Assembly (NCBI GenBank): GCA_026987795.1
Contig: JALSMF010000013.1
Coordinates: 1 to 5,064 of the forward strand
Direction of reading: 5' to 3'
From: Bacteroidales bacterium
GTDB taxonomy: Bacteria > Bacteroidota > Bacteroidia > Bacteroidales > JAADGE01
DNA: 5,064 nucleotides
In this document: piece by piece, positions 1 to 5,064 of the stretch
Numbering within the stretch: position 1 is the first letter of the stretch
Layout of the letters: every line of letters starts with the position of its first letter
Position numbers and translations under genes: made by a program
The notes under the pieces: generated by a model
The model's database searches: none
What the model was told of the DNA's origin: nothing
What the model saw: the letters and a program-made list of their open reading frames with translations, nothing else

Positions 1-91
1 TGTATTTTTCTTTTTTCAATGCCGGGTTTTCAATTTTAATGTGTTTTTAAGGCTTGTTGAGGCTTTAAAAGATGCTGAAACTCTTAATAAA
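1..91. other. Unassigned flank downstream of the transporter gene
   Basis: These 91 bases follow the TAA of the last minus-strand gene. I found no convincing hairpin followed by a U-tract on the minus strand, so no terminator is called. A plus-strand frame is open from base 2 to a TGA at 125-127 (about 41 codons) and could be the tail of a convergent gene, but it has no recognisable motif and begins in T-rich low-complexity sequence. What lies to the left cannot be decided from the window. Confidence 0.4.
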
Positions 92-970
92 TTATGTTTT
101 TTTTATTTTTTGAATAAATATTCCTGATATAATCAGAATAAGTCCTATATATGTTGTGTAAAAAATTTCTTCTTTAAGTATAATATGAATAAAAAAGAGA
201 GCCAAAAAGGGCGAAATAAATATCAGATTACTTATATTGTCGTTTCTTTCTGTCAGTTGTAAGGCTTTCAGCCAGAGGAAGAACGTTATTCCCATTTCAA
301 AAAATCCGACATAGATAACGGCAAAAATTCCGTTTGTTCCCGGTATCTTTAATTCGGAAAAAATAATAACGGCAATAAGAATGTATATAAATCCGAAGAG
401 GAAGTTCCAGAATAATTTTGTTTGTTCGTTTCGTTTGTCTTTTTGATTAAAAATCCAGGATAAAGCCCAAATAACGGAACTTCCGGCAGCTAATGCCACT
501 CCGAAAGGTTTGTCAATTTTAAAACCGAACAAATCTCCTCTTGTTGAAATAATATAAACCCCGATAAAGCCGATAAGCAAAGAAAGTATACTCGTTAATT
601 TTAGTTTTTCGCCGAGCAAAGGTGCCGAAAGCAAAACCAAAACAGCCGGCCAAAGATAATTTAAAGGTTGTGCGATTTGTGCCGGCAGGAGAGAATATGC
701 TTTAAACAAAACAACGTAATACAGAAAAGGGTTTAAAAAACCAATGAATGCTGATGATAAAATATCTTTTTTTTTAATTTTAAAAAGCTGATGGACAGTT
801 TTATTGATAAAGGCTATAAACAAAAAAATCAATAATGCGGTAAATGATGCAAACAGAAGCAGTTGTAAAAAATCAACATATTGCAGAGCTTTTTTGAAAG
901 AAACGGCAACGGTTGACCACAGCAATACTGCAGAAAGAGCAAATATGTATGCTTTTTTTTGTTTAGTCAT
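92..970 (-). CDS. EamA-family (drug/metabolite transporter superfamily) membrane protein
   Basis: A 292-residue integral membrane protein with about ten hydrophobic helices (roughly 7-26, 33-53, 70-90, 96-118, 124-142, 154-174, 184-204, 214-234, 246-264 and 271-288), arranged as two tandem five-helix EamA repeats (about 8-142 and 156-288). Family marks are the Trp at the end of helix 1 (LLWSTVAVSFKK), the helix 3-4 stretch LLPAQIAQPLNYLWP, and the acidic turn after helix 4 (APLLGEKL), echoed in the second repeat by ILKEEI. Length and basic ends (MTKQKK, KIKKT) fit the family. EamA proteins are usually exporters or exchangers of amino acids, sugars, nucleotides or other small metabolites; the substrate cannot be read from sequence. 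The ATG lies inside the 3' end of glpK in another frame with an 8-base overlap, so expression is probably coupled to glycerol kinase. A link to glycerol metabolism is inference only; GlpF is an unrelated aquaporin-type protein. Confidence 0.9.
   Translation of the reverse strand: MTKQKKAYIFALSAVLLWSTVAVSFKKALQYVDFLQLLLFASFTALLIFLFIAFINKTVHQLFKIKKKDILSSAFIGFLNPFLYYVVLFKAYSLLPAQIAQPLNYLWPAVLVLLSAPLLGEKLKLTSILSLLIGFIGVYIISTRGDLFGFKIDKPFGVALAAGSSVIWALSWIFNQKDKRNEQTKLFWNFLFGFIYILIAVIIFSELKIPGTNGIFAVIYVGFFEMGITFFLWLKALQLTERNDNISNLIFISPFLALFFIHIILKEEIFYTTYIGLILIISGIFIQKIKKT
963..970 (-). other. Stop/start overlap between glpK and the EamA transporter
   Basis: Read on the minus strand the eight bases are ATGACTAA: the first three are the transporter start and the last three are the glpK TAA stop in a different frame. 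No purine-rich ribosome site stands just upstream. The arrangement suggests re-initiation by ribosomes finishing glpK, hence translational coupling and a shared transcript. The overlap is read directly; coupling is inferred. Confidence 0.85.
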
Positions 971-2450
971 GCAACATACATTGTTTTACGGCTGTTTTCC
1001 AACCTTTATATAATTTGTCTCTGTCTTCTTTTTTTATTTCAGGAGTAAAAATTTTGTCAATTTTTCTTTCTGAAATCAATTCTTTTTCAGTCCAAAAATT
1101 TACGGCTAAGCCGGCAAGGAATGCTGCACCTGCCGCAGTGGTTTCCACAATTTCCGGTCTTACGGTTTTTTTATTAAGGATATCTGCCTGAAACTGCATT
1201 AAAAAGTTATTTACCGAAGCACCTCCGTCAACATTGAGTTCTTTTAAATTAATTCCGGAGTCTTCTGTCATTGCATCTAAAATATCTTTTGTCTGATATG
1301 CCAGAGATTCTAATGTGGCTCTGACTATGTGATGTTCCGTAACTCCTTGAGTTAATCCGGCTATAATTCCCTTGGCTTCGGCATCCCAATATGGTGCACC
1401 CAAGCCCGCAAATGCAGGGACAAAATATACGCCTTCGTTGCCGGTTGTTTGTTTTACGTGTTGTTCTGTTTCCGACGCCGAAGATATTATTTTTATTCCG
1501 TCTCGAAGCCATTTTACGGCAGCACCCGCCATAAACACGCTGCCTTCCAGGGCATAAGTTATTTTATTGCCTATACCCCAAGCAATTGTGGAAAGAAGTC
1601 CGGATTTTGATTTTACGGGTTTTTCGCCTGTATTTAAAAGCATAAAACAACCTGTTCCGTATGTGTTTTTTGCTTCGCCCGGGGCAAAGCATTGTTGTCC
1701 GAACAGTGCGGCTTGCTGGTCTCCTGCAATTCCGGCTATCGGAATTTCTGCCCCGAAGAGTTCTTTGGTTGTGCTTCCGTAAATTTCGCTCGAATTTTGA
1801 ATTTTAGGTAATATTTTTTCGGGAATGTTAAACAGTTTTAACAGGTTTTTGTCCCACTTAAGAGTGTTTATGTTGAAAAGTAAGGTTCGTGAGGCATTAG
1901 AATAGTCGGTAATGTGCAATTTTCCTCCGGAAAGTTTCCAGATAAGCCAAGTATCCACAGTTCCGAAAAGTAAGTCTCCTTTTTCGGCTTTTTCTTTTGC
2001 TTCTTCGACATTGTTTAATATCCAATTTATTTTTGTTGCGGAAAAATAGGCATCAATCAGCAATCCGGTATTTTCTTTTACATAGGTGTCGTTAATACCG
2101 TTTTTGAGTTTGTTGCAGATATCACTTGTCCGTTTATCTTGCCAAACAATTGCGTTGTAAACGGGTTCTCCCGTATGTTTGTCCCAAACAATTGTTGTTT
2201 CTCTTTGGTTCGTTATTCCTATACCTGCTATTTCTTCAGGCTTTATTTTTAGTTTTGTAATTAGAGTTTTTGCAGTTAAGAACTGGCTCTCCCAAATTTC
2301 GTGAGGATTTTGTTCTACTCGGTCTGTTTTAGGATAGAACTGTCTGAATTCTTGTTGTTCGATACCGATAATATTTTGCTTTTTGTCAAAAATGACGGCT
2401 CTGGAACTGCTTGTTCCTTGGTCTAAAGCAAGAATATATTTTTTTTCCAT
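963..2450 (-). CDS. glpK: Glycerol kinase (FGGY family)
   Basis: This cytoplasmic enzyme phosphorylates glycerol with ATP to sn-glycerol 3-phosphate, which feeds glycolysis through dihydroxyacetone phosphate or membrane lipid synthesis. It is complete at 495 residues, the usual family length. The N-terminal FGGY domain (about 4-252) begins with the phosphate-binding motif LDQGTSSSRAVIFD (9-22). Substrate-binding residues of the family are visible: Arg83-Glu84 in NQRETT, Tyr135, and the catalytic Asp244 in GDQQAALFGQ. YFSATKINWILNN (135-147) fits FGGY signature 1. The C-terminal domain (about 260-450) has TYGTGCFML, FVPAFAGLGAPYWD and NVDGGASVNNFLMQ. The start is fixed by the canonical N-terminus MEKKYILALDQGTSSS; no Shine-Dalgarno precedes it. 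Known regulatory elements seem absent: the loop before the catalytic Asp reads GAEIPIAG instead of the E. coli GGTRIPISG, so the fructose-bisphosphate-binding Arg is not there. The stop overlaps the downstream transporter start. Other FGGY sugar kinases are unlikely given the glycerol-kinase motifs. Confidence 0.97.
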   Translation of the reverse strand: MEKKYILALDQGTSSSRAVIFDKKQNIIGIEQQEFRQFYPKTDRVEQNPHEIWESQFLTAKTLITKLKIKPEEIAGIGITNQRETTIVWDKHTGEPVYNAIVWQDKRTSDICNKLKNGINDTYVKENTGLLIDAYFSATKINWILNNVEEAKEKAEKGDLLFGTVDTWLIWKLSGGKLHITDYSNASRTLLFNINTLKWDKNLLKLFNIPEKILPKIQNSSEIYGSTTKELFGAEIPIAGIAGDQQAALFGQQCFAPGEAKNTYGTGCFMLLNTGEKPVKSKSGLLSTIAWGIGNKITYALEGSVFMAGAAVKWLRDGIKIISSASETEQHVKQTTGNEGVYFVPAFAGLGAPYWDAEAKGIIAGLTQGVTEHHIVRATLESLAYQTKDILDAMTEDSGINLKELNVDGGASVNNFLMQFQADILNKKTVRPEIVETTAAGAAFLAGLAVNFWTEKELISERKIDKIFTPEIKKEDRDKLYKGWKTAVKQCMLHD

Positions 2451-2491
2451 ACAGAAGAATAAAAAGTTTCGTTACTCACAAAGTTATTATT

Positions 2492-3949
2492 TTAATCTGC
2501 TTTATCGTGCAGATACGGGTTGTTTTTTTTAATTGTTATTTCGCCTTCGGCATCAGAAAGTGTTTCACGAGAGAAAGAGTCTGTTTCTTCAGAATTTTCG
2601 GTTTTAAGAATAATTCCTTTTCTTTTGTATGCCGGAATGCTTTCAAGCTCTTCTACGTTTGACATATAGTCGGAAAGTTTTTGCTTGATTGTGTCGGTTT
2701 GCAGCTTTTCGGAGCTGTAACTTTTATTCGTTCCGGTATCTTTTGATATTTTTTTAACGGTTATTTCGTCCGTGATTTTTTTATTTTTTCTCGAAGGTGT
2801 ATTTTTTATTTCAAATTCGGGAGCTGTCAGCTTTTGTTTTTCTTTATAGTATTCTGGTTTTATTTCATTGTCATCTATTATTATGATATTTTTTTTATTC
2901 GGCTTTTCCTGCTTGTTTTTTTCTTTTTCTATATTGACGTGAGCAGAGAATATTTCGGGCAAATCACGAGTTTTAAAGCCGGTGGCAATAATTGTTACGG
3001 ACAGTTTTTCTCCCATAGCTTCGTTAATACTGTTTCCCCAAATTAAATCGGCATTATATTTAACCCTGTCATTTCCTGCCATTTCCTGAACAAATTCGTT
3101 TATGTAGCTTAGTTCGTCTGCTGTGGCTTCTTTTTCTCCGGATACTATATTTACGAGTATATTTTTGGCTCCTTTAATGTCTGTATTGTCAAGCAGCGGA
3201 GAGTTTAAAGCAGCTTTTACGGCTATTTCGGCTCTGTTTTCTCCGCTTCCTTCACCTGTGCCCATAATTGCAACCCCGCTGTTTCGCATTACGGTTTCGA
3301 CATCGGCAAAGTCGACGTTTACATGTCCTTCGACAGTGATTATTTCAGCAATTCCTTTTGCTGCGACTGTTAATACTTCATCGGCTTTTCCGAGAGCTTT
3401 TGAAACAGGCAAATCTCCGTATATTTCTCTTATTTTTTCGTTGTTTATAATCAAAAGAGCGTCAACGTGCTGCTCCATAAGAGTAATTCCTTCTATTGCA
3501 CTGTTAATGCGTTTTTTCCCTTCGTAGCGAAACGGTATTGTAACTATTCCTACGGTAAGAATACCCATTTCTTTTGCCGCTTCGGCAATAACAGGTGCTG
3601 CCCCGGTGCCGGTTCCTCCGCCCATTCCGGCAGTTATGAAAACCATTTTTGTGCCTTCGGCAAGTATTTCTTTTACATCCTCTATATTTTCTATTGCGGC
3701 TTCTCTTCCTTTTTCGGGTTTGTTCCCGGCACCGAGACCTTCGGTAAGGGTTCTTCCGAGTTGTATTTTTTTCTTTACGGGGCTTTTTTTCAGAGCCTGA
3801 ACATCGGTATTTGCAATTATAAAATCAACACCGTTGATACCTTTGTTATACATATAGTTAACAGCGTTGCTGCCTCCGCCTCCTACACCTATAACTTTTA
3901 TTATACTTTGATAATTAACGGGCAGGGTGAAATCTAATAAGTCGTCCAT
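2492..3949 (-). CDS. ftsZ: Cell division protein FtsZ, tubulin-like GTPase
   Basis: FtsZ polymerises with GTP at mid-cell into the Z-ring that organises septal wall synthesis. The protein is complete at 485 residues, longer than the E. coli protein (383) mainly because of its linker and tail. Visible elements are the N-terminal nucleotide loop VIGVGGGGSNAV (19-30), the tubulin signature GGGTGTG (110-116), and the T7 synergy loop NVDFAD (211-216), whose Asp213 and Asp216 complete the GTPase site of the next subunit. The folded core ends near residue 335. A charged, Lys/Glu/Asn-rich, probably disordered linker covers about 340-428. The conserved C-terminal peptide VEELESIPAYKRKGI (432-446) should bind FtsA. 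A further tail ends NNPYLHDKAD, a Bacteroidota-type terminus. The ATG at 3947-3949 is chosen because MDDLLDF...SIIKVIGVGG matches the family N-terminus; upstream is A/T-only sequence without a Shine-Dalgarno. It lies between ftsA (37-base gap) and glpK (41-base gap). Confidence 0.98.
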   Translation of the reverse strand: MDDLLDFTLPVNYQSIIKVIGVGGGGSNAVNYMYNKGINGVDFIIANTDVQALKKSPVKKKIQLGRTLTEGLGAGNKPEKGREAAIENIEDVKEILAEGTKMVFITAGMGGGTGTGAAPVIAEAAKEMGILTVGIVTIPFRYEGKKRINSAIEGITLMEQHVDALLIINNEKIREIYGDLPVSKALGKADEVLTVAAKGIAEIITVEGHVNVDFADVETVMRNSGVAIMGTGEGSGENRAEIAVKAALNSPLLDNTDIKGAKNILVNIVSGEKEATADELSYINEFVQEMAGNDRVKYNADLIWGNSINEAMGEKLSVTIIATGFKTRDLPEIFSAHVNIEKEKNKQEKPNKKNIIIIDDNEIKPEYYKEKQKLTAPEFEIKNTPSRKNKKITDEITVKKISKDTGTNKSYSSEKLQTDTIKQKLSDYMSNVEELESIPAYKRKGIILKTENSEETDSFSRETLSDAEGEITIKKNNPYLHDKAD

Positions 3950-3986
3950 AATTATTATATTTTAATTGATTAAAATTTTGAATTTT
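3950..3986 (-). other. Short A/T-rich ftsA-ftsZ spacer serving as the ftsZ translation start region
   Basis: The 37 bases between the ftsA TGA and the ftsZ ATG are almost entirely A and T, with no Shine-Dalgarno-like purine run, no hairpin and no Bacteroidota-type promoter -7 box (TAnnTTTG). An unstructured A-rich leader in place of a Shine-Dalgarno is typical of Bacteroidota start regions. This supports ftsA-ftsZ co-transcription. Confidence 0.6.
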
Positions 3987-5064
3987 TCAGCTTTCAAATT
4001 CTGTATCTTCTTCGTTAAAAAATTCGATGGTTTTTTGTTTTACAATTCCGCCTACGTTTCCGAAAAAAGACTTTATTCCGTTTGTCGTGTTTGCTTTTTG
4101 TTTATTTTTCTTCTTTTTGTCTTTTTTCAGGGTAAAGTCAAAGGTGCCGGCATTTTTAAAACCGAGCATTATCAGACCTACGGCAGTTGACAGCTTCGGG
4201 CTGTTTACTCTTGCACCTCCGGAGGAAATATTGTCTGACGGTTTTGAGATTTTTACGTCAAGTCCTGTTTTATACTTCATAAGCTGAGGCAGATTTTCCA
4301 GCAAGGAGCCGCCTCCCGTTAATGCAATTCCTGCTGCTAATTTATCTCTGTATCCCGAATTTATCAATTCGAAGTTGATAATTTCTATTATTTCTTCCAT
4401 TCGAGCCTGAATTATTTTGGAAAGTCCCTCAAGGTCTATTTCTTTTTGTTCTCTGCCGTTGATGCCCGGAATAACAGCTACGCTGTCTTTTTCCGCAAAT
4501 TCGCTTAATGCCGTGCCGCATTCGTTTTTCAGCTTTTCGGCATGTTTATTAAGGATTTTGTATGCTTCTTTAATGTCGTTTGTAATAATGTTTCCTCCGA
4601 AAGGAATTACTGCGGTATGTCTTAGAGTTCCTTCATAAAAAACGGCAATGTCGGTTGTGCCGCCGCCTATGTCAACTAATGCTACGCCGGCTTCTTTTTC
4701 TTCTTCCGTAAGGACTGCTTCTGCAGAGGCGATGGGTTCTAAATACAGGGTTTTGGGTTTAATGTTTATTATTTCTAAGCATCGTTTTATGTTTTTTGCC
4801 GAGGTTTTTCCGCCGATTATTATGTGGTAATTTCCCGTAAGGTTTTTTCCGTGCATTCCTACGGGTTGAGTGACTCCGGTTTCTGAGTCGACCTTGAAAT
4901 CGAGAGGGATTACGTCAATTATTTCTTGCCCGGATTCGAGACTTATGTTTTTTATTTCGTAAGCGAGCCTGTCAACGTCTTCTTGTTTTATGAGATGTTC
5001 TTCATTTTTTATATATATGTTGTGGCTGTTTTGAATGCTTTTTATATGTCGCCCGGCAATACCG
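3987..5064 (-). CDS. ftsA: Cell division protein FtsA, actin-like membrane tether of the Z-ring (5' end cut by window edge)
   Basis: FtsA is an actin-family ATPase that anchors FtsZ filaments to the inner face of the cytoplasmic membrane and recruits later divisome proteins. The reading frame stays open to the right edge, giving 358 visible residues; about 75-80 N-terminal residues (start of subdomain 1A) are missing by comparison with E. coli FtsA. The first in-frame ATG (4854-4856) is an internal Met in the motif PVGMHG and is not the start: 69 good FtsA residues precede it, beginning GIAGRHIKS. In fragment numbering, the FtsA-specific 1C subdomain spans roughly 6-80, the phosphate-binding motif VDIGGGTTDIAV lies at 130-141, the adenosine-side motif LTGGGSLLENL at 248-258, and STAVGL at 292-297. 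A lysine-rich linker (about 313-324) leads to a C-terminal amphipathic segment, KSFFGNVGGIVKQKTIEFF, the expected membrane-targeting helix. Stop is TGA; ftsZ follows after 37 bases. Identification is very secure. Confidence 0.97.
   Translation of the reverse strand, partial: GIAGRHIKSIQNSHNIYIKNEEHLIKQEDVDRLAYEIKNISLESGQEIIDVIPLDFKVDSETGVTQPVGMHGKNLTGNYHIIIGGKTSAKNIKRCLEIINIKPKTLYLEPIASAEAVLTEEEKEAGVALVDIGGGTTDIAVFYEGTLRHTAVIPFGGNIITNDIKEAYKILNKHAEKLKNECGTALSEFAEKDSVAVIPGINGREQKEIDLEGLSKIIQARMEEIIEIINFELINSGYRDKLAAGIALTGGGSLLENLPQLMKYKTGLDVKISKPSDNISSGGARVNSPKLSTAVGLIMLGFKNAGTFDFTLKKDKKKKNKQKANTTNGIKSFFGNVGGIVKQKTIEFFNEEDTEFES

Noticed and set aside
38..92. Possible transcription terminator behind the transporter gene
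   Set aside because: The only pairing seen (AAGA with TCTT around 69-94) is four base pairs with no G/C-rich stem or following U-tract on the minus strand. The AGGCTT copies at about 50-66 are direct repeats, not inverted.
2..127. Plus-strand open frame that could be the end of a convergent gene
   Set aside because: About 41 codons without recognisable sequence, starting in T-rich low-complexity DNA and running into the 3' end of the transporter gene. It is too short to support.
1249..1512. Minus-strand open frame of 87 codons inside glpK in another frame
   Set aside because: It lies wholly within the conserved C-terminal domain of glpK, with Arg/Asn-rich out-of-frame composition and no family resemblance.
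2479..2486. Possible Bacteroidota -7 promoter box (TAACTTTG on the minus strand, matching TAnnTTTG) 28 bases upstream of the glpK ATG
   Set aside because: No TTG (-33 element) is present on the minus strand in the expected upstream interval, and an 8-base match with two free positions is easily found by chance in AT-rich sequence. It remains a weak candidate for a separate glpK promoter.
3123..3527. Plus-strand open frame of 134 codons opposite ftsZ
   Set aside because: It is antisense to the most conserved GTPase part of ftsZ. Its Ser/Pro/Ile-rich composition is what the reverse complement of that coding sequence gives, and it has no recognisable domain.
3467..3937. Plus-strand open frame of 156 codons opposite the ftsZ 5' region
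   Set aside because: A shadow of ftsZ: it is rich in Tyr, Phe, Cys and Ser from antisense reading, shows no motif, and overlaps another spurious frame.
1..5064. Hidden mobile element, CRISPR array, structured RNA or new defence system
   Set aside because: No regularly spaced repeats, terminal inverted repeats, transposase motifs, tRNA-like structure or unexplained long gaps were found. Four housekeeping-type genes cover nearly all of the window.

Overview
The window is a compact, AT-rich piece of bacterial chromosome. All four genes lie on the minus strand, so transcription runs from the right edge to the left: ftsA (5' end cut off by the window edge), ftsZ, glpK, and an EamA-family membrane transporter. 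The protein sequences point to Bacteroidota, probably a Bacteroidales-like lineage. FtsZ ends in the 'NN-(P/S)-(Y/F)-LHD-x-x-D' type of tail familiar from that phylum. FtsA closely matches the Bacteroidota form, for example the motifs GIAGRHI, PIASAEAVL and ARMEEIIE. No start codon has a recognisable Shine-Dalgarno sequence, which is also usual for the phylum. Genus cannot be assigned from this sequence.

Right part (about 2492-5064): this is the distal end of the division and cell-wall (dcw) cluster. FtsA, the actin-like membrane tether, is followed after 37 bases by FtsZ, the tubulin-like GTPase that forms the division ring. Both carry the parts needed to work together: FtsA has a C-terminal amphipathic helix for membrane attachment, and FtsZ has a conserved C-terminal peptide that should bind FtsA.

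Left part (about 92-2450): glycerol kinase (GlpK) starts 41 bases after the ftsZ stop. Its stop codon overlaps the start of a ten-helix drug/metabolite-transporter (DMT) protein by 8 bases (ATGACTAA). The last two genes are therefore almost certainly co-transcribed and probably translationally coupled. Short gaps and a common strand make a four-gene read-through transcript plausible, but no promoter or terminator could be established. No glpF, glpD or glycerol regulator is present in the window.

No RNA gene, CRISPR array, mobile element, insertion sequence or phage-like gene was found. The genes are intact apart from the edge truncation of ftsA. I see no evidence of a previously undescribed system. 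The points worth a second look are the placement of glpK and a transporter directly behind ftsZ, the apparent absence of the known allosteric elements in GlpK, and the two-part FtsZ tail.
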